Shown: positions 1 to 13,120 of the stretch, piece by piece
Layout of the letters: each line of letters opens with the position of its first letter
How positions within the stretch are numbered: position 1 is the first letter of the stretch
NCBI GenBank assembly: GCA_033980235.1
Contig: CM067077.1
Span: forward strand, 9,958,102-10,022,101
Source of the DNA: Diadema setosum
Lineage: Eukaryota; Echinodermata; Echinoidea; Diadematoida; Diadematidae
Direction of reading: 5' to 3'
DNA length: 64,000 nt
Translations under genes and position numbers: made by a program
Notes under the pieces: model-generated
Told to the model about the DNA's origin: nothing
The model's database searches: none
Seen by the model: only the letters and a program-made list of their open reading frames with translations

Positions 1-2929
1 GAAAGTGCTCTTGAACCCGCAATAAGACACGTACAACCATTTTTATCTTGTTTGTGATTCAATGATTAAAACTTGGATCCACCCTGACTCTGATCTTTTC
101 GCCAAGAGAAAGGACAGAAAGAATAAAAGAAAGAAAAGAAAGAAAGAAGGACTCGGAATGTCTACGAGTAAATGTTGAAATCTTACGGCACCGTTTGCCC
201 AAATCCAAACGTATAGTTCTCAGCAAAACATCGAAACGATGCATTTTGCCTGGGAATATTATCGTCCGAGTATTTTTGCAGTACAGACGCAAATTTCATG
301 GCAGAAAATGAAAGAACTCTTGATGAGAGCGGTGTTTAGAAAGATTAATTCAACCACATGCACCAATTGTACCAAGTGAGAAATTGCACGAACTGAAAAA
401 TTGCATCACGTAAAAACCCGTTTTAAAGTCACGTACAGTGTATTCAGTTACATTTAAAGCGTCTACTATTCGTACTAAGTACAGGAATCCATTTCATGGA
501 AGTCTGAGAGACTTTTCGCTCATATCATCACGACACATTTATGAGAAACTTCATGAAATGAGTTTTACTTTTCTTTGAAAGTCTCTCATAGCTACATTAA
601 AGGCGACATTGGCCATTCTGAGACTTATGTAAAGATTTATATGTGATGACATCATGAAACGGAACCCTGATCGGTGATTGGTCACAATGAAATCATGTGA
701 CAGATGCAGGATTGAGGATAGAAATGGTGTTACTGCAAGCAGTGGCATCACATCACGTCTGGTATTATAGTATTATTCAAGAATTTGACTGACTGCCGAA
801 GAGCTAAAACGAAATGTGTATTTATGTAGACCATGAATGATGAATAGTACAACATAATTATCATTGCCTTGTCAGTCTTTGTACAATGTTAACACTTACA
901 ATCCCCTAGGAGTATACATCTCTAACAAGGCAATTTCTGTATTTTTTTACGTCCTTTCTTGCATTTTTGAATTATAATCGTGTGTCTTTTCGGATTCTGA
1001 TATTTCTTTTTATTGAGTCTATTACCCAGCTCAACTAAGTCAATATCTAATACATGTTGTTGTTGTTGTTTTAAAGAACAAAAGGAGAAAATACATGTAG
1101 TTCCAAAATTTCATGCATTGTGAACAGGCCCATTTTAAAAGGAAACATTTTTGTTTTGCGTCTACATAATAGCAAGCACAACATCAGGGTTAACCAATTG
1201 AATTAATGTTAACACAGGTGGATCGCATTTTGACAAACATTGAAAAAACATACAAAACTATACAATACAAAACAAGATTAGGCTTTGTTGTCAAGGGCAT
1301 TAGTTGCATTTGTATGATCACAGAATTAAGATGTTGTCTCTTTCGATGATTAATATCACTACCGTACACATTAAACAACAATCATTTGACAATCGATTCA
1401 TATATGACCCTTGGAGAAGTGATTTCTCCTTGTCAAAAATACATGCCAAGTGAATTCTTGTGTTTTTAAGACCAAATAATATGTGAAAACAAAGTAAATC
1501 ATGGATCTATGCATTGAGCATCGAAAAGTCGGTAAACTAATAGTGTCTTTTATTCAGTCAAGATGTGTACATACTTGGATTTGTCGTGAAAAGAAGCAAA
1601 CAGGAAACAAACAGCATAAATACACACGCACTTAAAAACACAAGCATGACTTTTATTCATAATTTCCACGTTATTCATACAGGATAGTTTAGGTCACAAT
1701 TTCATAGTGACCTCTTGTAATGTAATGTTTTGAACGCTGATGGCGCGTTCCATTGAGTACAGCGTACAACGGTAACCCACTCGGCACGGCCCTACGCAGC
1801 CGCGGCTGCCATTGCACAAAGTACAAAACGCCCCGGAGAGTGGATGATAAGGAAAGGATGTGATGGTTTTCTCGGAATGGTGTACTGTGCAAGATAATGA
1901 CGTATCCTCTGCATAGAGTATATTTATGCCCTTGTCATCTTACCAATATCTATTTTATGTATGTATCTAGGCCTGTCTTTTGTCACAACGACGTGTATGA
2001 GTAAATTGTCAAAAATGGCAATAACCTGCAACAAATAAAACAATGATAACAAAAAAGTCTAACGATCTGATTTCATTTAAACGTTACACAATTTCTCATA
2101 AACACATCATCTAACAATAACATTCAAAATGTTCTGATGAGTTTTTGTCTGCCATGTTATCGGGTATATGACACACCGTTTGCGTGTGAGCATTCAAGAA
2201 TCTTGATTATTGTAGTATAATACTATGTGAAAACTTATCTATCCTTATTTCTAGAGTGAAAACATTGCAAACAGGGCCGTATTTCAAGACTGTACTTAAC
2301 AGCTAGATGTTTTCTGATGTCAAGATGCTTACTGATGTCAAGATTGTTATGGTCATTTTGATTGTCTGTAAGTCACGTCTTGCTTGGTAAGGCAGCTCAT
2401 AAGATTCATCTTCGTCACGTGATTACGGCCATCTATTACTTGCTCATTGCTTCTTGTTGGAATATCACGAATTTCCAATTTTTCTGTTTGTCCATGATGT
2501 TATTATGTTCGCTATTCAATCTTGTACACCGTGTTCTTGCTTTTCTTGTAATATTCTGTCAGACAAAGTCTGCTGTCTACTCACGTATTAAAAAAATCAC
2601 TATGACTGAAACCAAAAGCTGGACATAAGAGTGTGGGACTCACACGCCATTTTAGAGGTAATTCTCCGTTGAAAACTTCAATGGATTAGTATAAAGACCT
2701 TATACATGGGAATTGCTGAACATAGTTTCACTTGATGATAATTTAAAATCAATACTTTCGCAACTTTTTAATATTGTGCTTTGAAGCAAACTTGAATAAA
2801 GGGATTAGGACTGTATTCTTATATCATTCTGCATAAGAAAAATGGGAATTCCTGGAACATTTCTCTTCTTGGCCCTAGGCGCCGTCATAACTTCTCTTTT
2901 ATCACCAACCGATTTTAATCTAACAGCGA
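1..2929. other. Upstream intergenic DNA without recognised gene
   Basis: No open frame here looks like protein: those present are under 90 codons and low in complexity. I see AT-rich unique DNA, a short (TTG)n at about 1057-1070 and a two-copy 13-mer at about 2317-2345. At about 2629-2645 there is a small palindrome built on GTGTGGGACTCACAC, close to the centre of the foldback MITEs at 4339 and 19985. It may be a MITE remnant, but its flanks do not match the family. Confidence 0.6.
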
Positions 2930-3669
2930 GGCGTGAAAACCTTCACAACACCGCAATACACCACATCAAACGACGTGAGTGTATTACCTGCGATGTACAT
3001 ACACCAAACGCAGGCGAGCATCAGCCGCACAGTCAATAGAACGCACTCGTCGCTTTTACGGACCCACGCGAATGAAAAAGTTGATCGTGACGTAGGGCGA
3101 CTGGGAACCAATGCGAAGCCAGTATGCGGATGACGTAATCAAACTAAGTGACTACTTTTGTCGCTTCCTCGCTGCGGGTTGCCCCGTCGCGGTGCACTAT
3201 TCACCTATCGGATCAGTGTAGAGTCAGGAGAACGGACGAACGGTGTACCTCGAGGTGAAAGGAAGACCGCACGTTAGTACTTTCAACGCGATGAACTGAC
3301 TATAATACTGGCGGAAGCTCAGTGAGATTGGATTATACCATCTGGATTGACGATTGGGAGAAAGAACTACTGAATGATTGTAGAAGCTAATTTCCCCCAC
3401 TTTTCATCCGATTAAATCCGTCTTTTGTTGGCAACAATACTTTGGATACTTTATCACACCGGATTCTAACCAATTTATGTGTTTTTTATGGCAACGGAGA
3501 CATCGTGACAGCGGATAAAGAGTAGTACTAAAGGAAGTCACTTTTCCAAACTTTTCGGAACGAGGAGAGCCTGGTCGCTCCTTCGTTGCCGGGAGAGACA
3601 TTTGGTCTCTTTTTCTTTTTCTTTTCTTTTTTATATATTGTTGTCCACCAGTGATTCATCATCGCCATC
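2930..3669 (+). promoter_or_regulatory. Probable promoter and 5' UTR region of the EMI-domain gene
   Basis: The stretch before the start codon is richer in GC and CpG than the DNA on either side. It contains a CRE/ATF-like TGACGTAA at 3131-3138 and a related GTGACGTA at about 3088. No convincing TATA box is placed. A T-rich tract (about 3608-3635) followed by CCACCAG ending at 3651 looks like a splice acceptor, so the ATG exon may start at 3652 with a non-coding exon upstream. Position just before a signal-peptide exon is the main argument; the transcription start is not visible. Confidence 0.35.
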
Positions 3670-3845
3670 ATGCAGGGAATTTTAACCAGGATAACCGTAG
3701 TCGTCATCGCCGTCGTATTCGGATTTACGGAGGCCCAACAAATGGGTGTCCAGTTTGCACCCAATGAGGTCCTAGACAATAATTTCAACAACAATAACCT
3801 CATACCAACCTCACCCTCTTCAGACAACACCTTGACTGCGGGAAT
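3670..3845 (+). CDS. MEGF6-like EMI/EGF protein, exon 1 (signal peptide)
   Basis: The ATG at 3670 has an in-frame TGA at 3652-3654 directly upstream, so translation starts here. The 58 whole codons read as a signal peptide: Arg7, then a hydrophobic core VVVIAVVFGF (residues 10-19) and a likely cleavage after TEA22. A polar spacer with repeated Asn (NNFNNNN) and Ser/Pro/Thr follows. The exon ends at a strong donor (AT|GTAAGT) and leaves two bases of a codon, which exon 2 completes as Met59. The product should enter the secretory pathway. An extra small exon between this one and the EMI exons cannot be excluded. Confidence 0.75.
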
Positions 3846-4338
3846 GTAAGTATTTTTTATTTATTTATTTATTTACTTTTTGTAAGGCTAAACAACTTTT
3901 CCTTGTTCGGTATCCCAGTATTCATTTAATTTATTCTTCTATTTTGTTCATTTTATCGATCCATTGATGTATCTATATATTTTGAAATAATCCTGTACCT
4001 GCACGGATGAGAGAGGCTCGGTACAATTCATGGGCCTGTGATACACCGGCCTGTGATACTATACTAATAAACATGATAAAATACTGTTTTGTGTTCGACG
4101 TGGGGATATTAGTGTATTAAGTTTATGTCATAAGTGAGATAATTACCTTTCAGTTTCACCCTAAATTCTACTGGGTATGACATGTTTAAAAGAAAAATGG
4201 TGCAATCGCAATATCCATATTCCTCCACTCTTTTTCTTTTCTTTTTTTTTGTCCTTTGGGGAACGGAGATCGTTAATATAACGGGAAATGCAGTTATAGT
4301 TACTGCGTCGAGGAACGTGCGATTTTTTATCCTACACT

Positions 4339-4732
4339 TTAAAGGGATAATATTGTTTTGGTTGAGACCTAATTTCAGGTTTCTAACATATATTTTTGGT
4401 GAGATAATTAGAAACCTCTTATGTAATATGAAAGAGCATGTAATTCTATGAGGAATTCAACGTTTATTTGATGAAAATTGGTTTTGAAATGGCTGAGAAT
4501 ATCCCAAAAAGAGCGATTCTAATAAAGTGTGGGACCCACACTTTATTACGATCGCTTTGTTTTACTTTGTTTTTGGATGATTCAGTCATTCCAAACCCGA
4601 TTTTCATCAAATAAACTTTGAATTCCTCTTAAAATGGTATGTTGTGTACTATATCATAAATGTTTTCTTGGTATCTCGCAAAAAGTTAAAAGCCCAATTC
4701 TCATCTACACCAATACTGTATCATCCCTTTAA
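4339..4732. mobile_element. Palindromic (foldback) MITE, family B copy 1, TTAA ends
   Basis: This 394-bp element starts TTAAAGGGATA and ends CATCCCTTTAA. The two halves are inverted copies: GAATTCAACGTTTATTTGAT on the left is matched by the reverse complement of ATCAAATAAACTTTGAATTC on the right. The centre is the palindrome GTGTGGGACCCACAC. It codes for nothing. TTAA at both edges fits a TTAA-targeting superfamily (piggyBac or Kolobok type), but TTAA could also be part of the terminal repeat. Confidence 0.8.
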
Positions 4733-5016
4733 TCATCGTCATGATGAAAATTTGCAATTTAGTCACCAGAGAATGCATTTTTTTTTTTTTAATATGGTAT
4801 CAGGTTTGTCTACTCTATTTGCAGGCACTCATTAAGTTTTGCCAAGCGGTGGTAATACACATAATATTAGTTCGCACATTGTCTAAACTTTTGCAATACA
4901 AATACGCACATTTCCACTGATGTAATGATGTATACATGTATTAATGTCTATTTCACCATAAACTCTGTAGGCGGCGCCTACTTCACAAATTGAGAAAGGT
5001 CGTTGCCGAAGTGAAT

Positions 5017-5037
5017 GGGGGGGGGGGGGGGGGGGGG
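5017..5037 (+). repeat. Poly-G run (21)
   Basis: A homopolymer of 21 G in intron 1. Several similar G or C runs occur across the window; their exact length is prone to sequencing error. Confidence 0.9.
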
Positions 5038-5646
5038 AGGTGACAGATACAGATATGTAAAAAGGAGAAACAACAAACTGAATGGTAGCTTACAAAAAGA
5101 GATTCAACTTCATTGAGAGTATTCAGAGATCTTATCAGTCGTTAGTGGGTGTTTCGCATTTCTACATTCGCGCGAATGTGTTTACTCTGTACACAACGAA
5201 TGATAATAGTATCTACAATCCATCACGCATACCTAAGCAGATCCACTTCGTGCTTACACGAAGACGACCTTCTAGCACCACCACACGTCAAAGAAACAAC
5301 ATCGTCAACACACTCTGTTCAATATAGCAAATAATATACTACGTTCTTGCCCTGTCGACTGACACCAAAAGCATTGGGCAGCCTCGATGAACATTCCATC
5401 GATTCGATACTACAACATTGTATTACTAATGAGGGAAATTGGACAGGGCAATATAACAGTTGTCTCACGACAACCGCCGCGGCCTTAGTGGATAACGTGA
5501 CATCCGTTATCCCATCAAGCAAGTTCGTCCGAGAGGCGTTGTAACACTGTTGGCAGCGCTCTTCTTGGCAAAGAATTTAGTATTAGACATGGTGGTGGCA
5601 TTACACTCGTACGCATTTTTCCCCAGTCCAATGTGCAGATGACAGT

Positions 5647-6003
5647 TTAAAGGTCCAGTTTACCTTTGGGAGCAGTGATTTAAAAAATGTTCAAGATATC
5701 ACATTTGATGCATATGTGTAGGTCTGTTGTATCATAAAACATCCTACCATATGAAATATTTGCAATAAAACCTAAAATATAAGGAGATATCAGGGTTTTT
5801 CTCAGTAAACCGTAACTGTATACGGTTTAGTCTGGAAACATTTTTATTATAACTATTGTTCACATTTTGTGTATTTAACAACACTTCACATCAATTATAC
5901 AGATTCAAATTTTGACAGTGGTTGTTTCTATCCCTAACTCACATTTTAGAATTATTTTAAAGCACTAATGCTTTCACCTGCAAATGGTAAATTATGCCTT
6001 TAA
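5647..6003 (+). mobile_element. MITE, family A copy 1, TTAA ends
   Basis: This 357-bp non-coding element begins TTAAAGGTCCAGTTTACC and ends GGTAAATTATGCCTTTAA, giving imperfect terminal inverted repeats. Two further copies occur (20961-21317 inverted; 51192-51558), sharing landmarks such as CATCCTACCATATGAAA and GTTTCTATCCC. All copies are bounded by TTAA. Confidence 0.85.
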
Positions 6004-9000
6004 GTAGAGAGCGAATCACCTTGATTTTCGCCCCATATAAAAGCAGACAACTGACGCGAACATCTTTGCTGTCGCCGCCAAGTTTAGAGCAGTCTCACCT
6101 TCCTGTTTACTGGCCGTGGTCAGTGTGTACGTCTTGCTCGTTTGGAATAAAACAGAGTGATATGATGAGACATTTGTGTCAGGGAGAATCCCCACTGCAT
6201 GGTCCTTTACAGACCGTCTTTGATGGGAATAGTGTAGTCAAATCATAGCACACGGAAAGTTTTTTATTCAACGGTTTGACTAAAAAGTAGTCTTTTGTGT
6301 GCTTTTCGTCTCAATTACATGCAAATTGGATTAGGTAAACATTACTTAACCTCCCTTTGCAAAGCTATCCTAACTTGCTATAGATCGATACAGTTTCAAT
6401 ACGATTTGACGTGGGGATGGATAGATTTCTTCCTGTAAACTGCATTCGTTAAAAGGGTTAGAATTTAGCAAAGATTTATGAGCAAGTATAATATATTGAA
6501 ACGAAGTGTGGATATGACGTAATATACATTTATGCGATTATGACAAAAAACTTAGCAGCGCTGCTTGTGTGAAAAACAAAACGAAATTTTAGCTCAGATT
6601 ATGAAATGTCTAGGGTGTTAAGAAATGAAGGCCTATTTCATAAGTCAACTGGTAAAAAGTAATGGAGTTGAATTTCCCTCTTAGACTAGGGAGACATAGG
6701 CCTAAATGATCGAAGTGCACCTTTAAATATTACTTGACTGTAAACGGAGATACACGTGAAATTCTAAATAAAACTTCGTCGTACTTTCTGCCAAAAGTTT
6801 GCATTCACACTCAGATAACCGATTCCAAATATTATCAATTTCTGCCCCTCATGATAAGACAGTCATGCACTCGTGGATCGACAGCAGTCGTCGTCGAAGT
6901 ATTACTGGCATGATAAACACAATACACATAGACCTATATGAGGGATATATTGAACACCATTTTGGTTAAAGAACAATGGTCATTGTCAATTTCCAAGTAC
7001 AGTTTTTGATGCATGTGTATGGAAAACTTAGTTTGTTCGGCTCCCGGCGAGCAGAACATCTTGGCGATTGTTTTTAGACTCTGCCGCTCTAGTTCTTGTT
7101 TGAGCGGTGCTACACATTTTTATTTACTGTGATGCCCAAATCGCATGGCGTGACATCATGGTCACATAGACAAAGAATGAAGAGAACTCGGGCGATATAA
7201 ACAAACATCGATTGTCAGACGATTTTTCACCTGCTTTTGTCTTCATTTTTTTTTTCTTTCTCGAGTTGGGCCTTCTGAAATGTCTCACTTTCACGTTGTT
7301 TTGCTGTTTGTCCACTGTGAATGAATCACCTACCGGAGCTGTGAATTTCTCGCTCTCTACACGAGCAATGATTGATCTGATCAAAGTCTCGTCTCGCATC
7401 TGAAATGAGATGTTTTCGTTTCCGTGTACACGACTTTTCTTTCCCTGCGTCATCTTGAGAGATTTGAGCGCACGATTCTTCGACCTGTCGCTGTTTAATA
7501 GCGGTATCCGGCTAAACTGCGTGGTACAATTGTGAGAAATTGTCACAACTTTGACGGCGAAGCAAGAGTTACCGGGCACTGAAATAATGAAGACAACGCT
7601 TACTCGTCTTATTTTATAGACATACGACCACGACAAGCTTTGTTCAAGCTTGTGTCTGCACTTTCATGGTGCATGACACTGTACTGTAAACGCATCAGGG
7701 AATTTCCTCTTTTGATAGGACCTTCCCTACTCACACCTATAGGGGTCACGAAGCATCTCATTTTTGGTAGCTTTTAACCGCGATTGTACAGTTGTTATGT
7801 TTTCTTTTAACTTTACCCTTGATTGGACGTAGGTGTGACATGAATGCGTGACCATGGTTGAACGAGACACTGATATGGCTAGTCTATTACTTTTCCCACC
7901 GCTTGTCTAAAAATATCTGGACCAACTTTTCCACGTTTTAGCCGACTCCGGCTTTAGTCTTTCCTGTGGAACAGGTGACAAGGTGTATATCTGTCGCGAA
8001 TATGACGTATTTGTCATGTATGAAACATCAAGATACACCCAGGGAGGGCCACCTCCCTGATATACCTGACTGACTTCGAATGATACTTAAAGAGACCTAT
8101 TACACGCGAGTAAATCTGGTGGACGCGCATCTTGAATTGAGTGTATACTTGCAACGAGATTTAAATAGATTTGTAGCCTTTGGTGTGAATACAAAGAGCT
8201 TCGCTAGCGACGAGTTAACAAGTATTGCCCATTGATACCCTAGCGAAGCGTGACAATGATTATGACGATGTGAGAGAGGGGATTGGAATGGGGGGGGGGA
8301 TGGTGGGGTAATATTTGAAAAATGAATAATGAGGAAGGAAAAAGGAAATACAACAACTACACGCGAGTTTTCGTGCGAATGCCACAGTGACGAGGCACAT
8401 TAATGTTTTCAGGGACACAGTACAAGTCGAAAAATAGCACAGTGTGGTGGTAATGAACGATTTCCCGGCAAAATCAGGGGTTGCCAGGCAACAGCTGTTG
8501 TCGCTAAGGGAACGTGAGACGAAGAAAACAAGCCCTATAGAACCTCTATAGAAAGCTCTGAATAGGTAAAACACGACACCTCCATTTGCACAGTGGTCTA
8601 CATACAAAGGAATTGCCGTCTTTTATCGTTTGGTGTTCAACAAATAGCGAAAGACTGGTTTTGGACTGCTGTAGGCCTGTGTTAACGCAAGGAAAGTTCA
8701 AACCGATTCGAGTGTTTAAAATGTATTCTCGCAAATGCATGAATTTCAAAAGAGATTCCAGCAAATATCTGGGTTTTAACTTCTTGACAGGCAGGACATG
8801 TAAAGAAACTAAGTCAAGAACAAAATATAGATATAGGGATATCCGCTTTCCTGTAGTCATAATATGAAGAAAAGTATATGTATTCCGAAAGTGGATTTCA
8901 TCAACGAAAATCTATACTTGAATACAGTACGCGAGTGTGTATGTGTGCATATTTGTGTAACCCTCACTGAACTTTACTGCTGCATTTGCTAGGACAACAG

Positions 9001-9772
9001 AAAACAGCACAGCTGTGTGACCTCGTTGTTCAAGTCAGTTTCTCTATCTTCGCAACTGATGAATTAAAACCGCCGAGTTGCTAGGATGGCATTCTCAACT
9101 TTGGCGGGGGAAAACACAGACAGTTTATACAGGGTGATCCCAGTCACGAACGCGATCTAAAATCTAGTATAGAAGTAATTTGATTGGTCATCATCCTTGA
9201 CTTGGAAGTCTACGTCCACTTAAGATGAGGCCTTGTGGAAGAGGAAATCTTTAGGAAAACACAGCGAGCCCTCGTACAACAAAAGACGTTTCCCGTCTTT
9301 CCGTCTTTGAAGAGTTCGCAGTAGTTCGTAACCATAGCAACGATACAGGTGCCGGTGATCGTAAACGCTGTTGAGCATTTTCACTTCACGTTTGCACTTC
9401 CTCAGCAAAATGTTGATTCACGTGAGATGTCTTTTCCAACAATGGGTAGATCTTGCTACTAGACATGTAGTTTTTAAGCTTTTTTTTTTGCTTCCAATAC
9501 GAAGTTCTCGATGTTTTTGATTTTCATGAGACTTGTGAGTGCGCGTGACTGTCTTTCTTTACGGAGTATCAATTCCCAGTGCTCATTATCATCGAGAGTC
9601 TTAATCTACTTAAAAGTTAAAACCTACTCCCGAATCCCAAGTCCCTGATCATGTGCAAGGAGACCAGAAAGAACGATTGAAAATTAATAATGAACATGCT
9701 ACGTCCGTGTAGTGACTTGAGTTCGCAAGAGCATGGCACTCGTGTGTCGATGCTGTTTGTTATTTTGTATGT
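6004..9772. other. Intron 1 stretch with no recognised feature
   Basis: Apparently unique DNA. The longest open frame (minus, 7124-7636, 170 codons) shows no domain and contains a Lys-rich run from simple sequence. A TATA-like ATATAAAAG sits at about 6033-6041 with no coding sequence behind it. A short G-run lies at about 8291-8299. Confidence 0.5.
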
Positions 9773-9823
9773 GCGTACATGTATGTATGTGTGTGTGTGT
9801 GTGTGTGGGTGTGGGGGGGGGGG
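9773..9823 (+). repeat. (GT)n microsatellite with G-run
   Basis: A GTAT/GT dinucleotide array runs into a run of 12 G, in intron 1. Confidence 0.85.
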
Positions 9824-12800
9824 TTGAGTGTGTGTATTTTGTATATGGCTTTTGTGAGTTGTGAATGTTGGAACCGTGTCAACGGGATCCGTCCCAGGGA
9901 ACTGCGACGCTGAGGCTAACCGGAATGAGACGATTCCGTCGCGAACTTGAGACCAAATTGGATGCTAATTGCTTGTTTACAAATCTTTCACGCAGCATCC
10001 CTCTTTCCTCCCATCCCTCCTCAGTCCCACATGTTGGGTTCCAAAATCGTCTCACATGTCAAACATCAAATCCGCCTATGTTAAATAGCGTGGAATCTTG
10101 TCATTTCCGTTCGCGAAATTATCCCAGCGGCTGATGTTGAATCACTGCCCAAAACTAGGCATAATTAAATTTGCCGTCTATATAACTGATGATTATCGGG
10201 CTGTTCAGGTGTTCATTTTGTTGTTGTTGTTGTTGTTGTTGTCATATTGCGATCACGATGACAATAGAAGACTAAGCGTAGTGTTGAGGGCTCGGAGTGA
10301 AGAAAAAGGGAGGAAAAATAAAAAGCATGTCAGTCGCCGTCTTGTTCTGGAAAAGAAAGAAAAAAAAAACTGTCAAGAAATATTACTTTAAAATAGCAGT
10401 GACATTAGTCGCAACTCTCGTTTTACTGACTAAACGTGGGAACCGGGAAAATAGAGAGCGAGGCTCATTTTTTACATCGTTATAACTAGGCACGAAAAAT
10501 ATTCATAATGACATTATCCTTAATGGTTGTTTACCAAAGTGTGACGAGCCGGAAATGAACCAGGTTTGCTGTAACTTCAAAAAAACTGCACCCCCTCCTG
10601 CTGCCAAATTGATAGGCACTACATTCAGTCCATGGCCATGCTCTCACTATGTACGAGCGACAGTAAGGAGCGTCCGGAAATCAAGCATAAAGTGAGTGAA
10701 AAGCAGAAGAAAGAGATTGTAGATTTAGTCGTTATGTGTTCAATCTAAGGAGAATATTGGTTGGGTTTTTTTTTTTTAGGCCAGCCATCTCGACATGTTC
10801 GAAGAATAATCATAAGTATTATTATTACTCCTCTCCTGCCAATAGCTTCATTCTGAATATAACTCATTAACACCATGTGTATTATGTAGTTTGAATTGCT
10901 TTCAACAGCCATGGTGTGTAGCAAGCCTATCACATTGTTTTTGCAGCAATGTTGTAGGGATCGTGCTACGAAATGAATGAGACAAAAAGAAAATACAAAA
11001 AAAGGAAAACAAAATACATTTCAGGTTATTAAAGCAATGTCGTCCGTATATCAAGAGATTCATAATAATATTCTCCTTTCATCCACTCTCACTGAATAGA
11101 TGTTGTGAAGATGTCAGGTACTTCAAACTTTCAAACTTCAGCTTACTTTTATAGGGCCTAAACGTTGACCTATTATAGGGAGGTATTAGGCGAGCTCACC
11201 TTTTACCTTCCCACTCTAACTAGTCTAAGTCTAACCTTGTCTCTCTGACGTTCTCGTGTTGACGTGTTAACATTGACAACACAGTAATAAATCTGTGAGA
11301 TGCTTCATAAGTCATGTCTGATTGGTCCGGGACCAATTTAAGGATGCCCTCTCGTTACCATGGTTACACAGATGGTTGTTACCTATGTTTGAAACATCTG
11401 ACGCCAGTGCTCTCTTTCCCCCCATCACTGATTGATGTGGGAGTTCTCACTCATATTTGCCTCTTTGTCATCTTAAACCATAATATAATATCTCAGTATC
11501 GTTAAACAATGACATAATGATAATGTTCGTCCTGCTGTCCCTCAGCGCCTGCACTTTACATTCATCCAGCAATCATCATCACCTGGTCTCCATCACTGAC
11601 TTTTGAGCAGTTCTCCTTTAATCTGTATTTCCGCCTCTCTCCGCCTCTATTCGTTTCTCTTATTTTTACCTCTCCTTCCTATCATCTTTATGTTTCTCTC
11701 AACACCTTTTTTTTTTTTTCAGTCTCTCTCAATTTGAGCATTCAGTTCTTTTATTTTTCTTGTTCATCATTTTTTGCGATCGCTGACGATTTGAGAGTGA
11801 GGAAACATTTCTCAATTTTCACTCAATTCTGTCTGTCGCTATCTTCTGTTTTCTAGAATTCACTAAAGTCTATGCAAACGATTTCTATTAAACATCTTCT
11901 GACACTGCAGAAGACATAAAGAATTAAGAAGGGGGGGGGGGGGCTAGAAGAAGTTGTCTTTAAGTATTAAGTCTACTCGCAGAATATACGACACTTAACC
12001 GGTCAGAAATGAGGCTTTTGTCCATCACTAGGTGGTAACCCAGCTCAACAAGTATTGTCGAATGGAAGTACCAACGTGCATGAATGGAATAACGAGGATT
12101 GCTGCCTTCTCGGCGAGGGGCGTGTTCGTCCGTGCGTTGAGTTTCGACAACGTACGGAAAGCCCTTGTCCTGTACCCCCTTTCTTACTCTTGAGGAGACC
12201 TATTCAACGTATACGGCTATTTTCAGTAACACATTATTACTTTCTATTTGTCCAAGCTCTCAAGAATTACAAGTGGTTCATGAAAGCACGAAAATAGCGA
12301 GAGATCATGGTGCTTTGTCGGCTCGGTGGAAGAAGAAAAAAAAAGAACACTCTAACGCTCAGTTATGTCCGCTTTTTTCTAAACTGATTGATTTTACAAG
12401 ACACCAAAGCTAAAGGTAGTTATCCAAGATTTTTACATATTGATATCGCTGGCAATTATGTAAAGAGTCTAGAGAGACTGCTCTTTGCTTCCTTTATAAA
12501 TTTCTAGCCGGTAAGAAATCTCAGCCAAGTTTTAGATAGTGATGTTTGGTAATTAATGATGTTGCACAAAGTGCGACGTATGAGATATGTGTAGAAGAGT
12601 CTCGGGTCCTTTCATCGACATCTTTTCAGACACATCACCTTAAAACGTAGACAGGAAAATTCGTCTGTCTGGAGGAGCTTTTTTTTTTTTTTTTTTTAAT
12701 AATTTTCCGACATTTGTTCCAATACCAGACGCACTGTTCCGCGGAACATTATCCCCGACGACAAGATACAGACCGATCTTTCGGTCAACTTCACATCCTC

Positions 12801-12845
12801 GGCTGAAGAGTTGTCATGGTATCGATCCATTTAGACGACCTGACA
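9824..12845. other. Intron 1 stretch, simple sequence only
   Basis: No gene is recognised. It holds (TTG)n at 10217-10242, a G-run at about 11932-11943, and T-runs at about 11708-11720 and 12679-12697. The rest looks unique. Confidence 0.5.
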
Positions 12846-12902
12846 CCCCCCCCCCCCCCCCCCCCCATGTGGGATGATGGGCTGAAGTGGGGGGGGGGGG
12901 GG
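12846..12902. repeat. C21 run facing a G14 run
   Basis: A run of 21 C (12846-12866) is followed 22 bases later by a run of 14 G (12889-12902). The two are complementary and could fold into a G:C hairpin, or form G-quadruplex/i-motif structures on opposite strands. Confidence 0.85.
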
Positions 12903-13074
12903 ATTAATACCGCCACAGTCTTACATACGCTTGATATTAAATTATTGTCGTACCGCTCTTCCATTCTCCCTGTGTTGTTTGTGTTACTTTCTGTCTGTCT
13001 CTTCTAATTATTTTCTGTGCAGTTATGGTAGATTGCCTTATCTAACAAAGTGCGTGTGTTTTGTTTGTCTATGC

Positions 13075-13120
13075 TGTTGTTGTTGTTGTTTTTGTTGTTT
13101 TTGTTGTTGTTGTTGTTTTT
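13075..13120 (+). repeat. (TTG)n microsatellite, imperfect
   Basis: GTT triplets interrupted by T-runs. On the minus strand this gives a meaningless Asn-rich frame. Confidence 0.85.

Noticed and set aside
2629..2645. Palindrome like the family B MITE centre
   Set aside because: Only the central 15 bases match; flanking arms are not present.
6033..6041. TATA box ATATAAAAG
   Set aside because: No supported coding sequence or transcript signal follows; single motif inside intron 1.
7124..7636. 170-codon open frame on the minus strand
   Set aside because: No recognisable domain, a Lys-rich run from simple sequence, no splice or promoter context; length is within chance for 64 kb.
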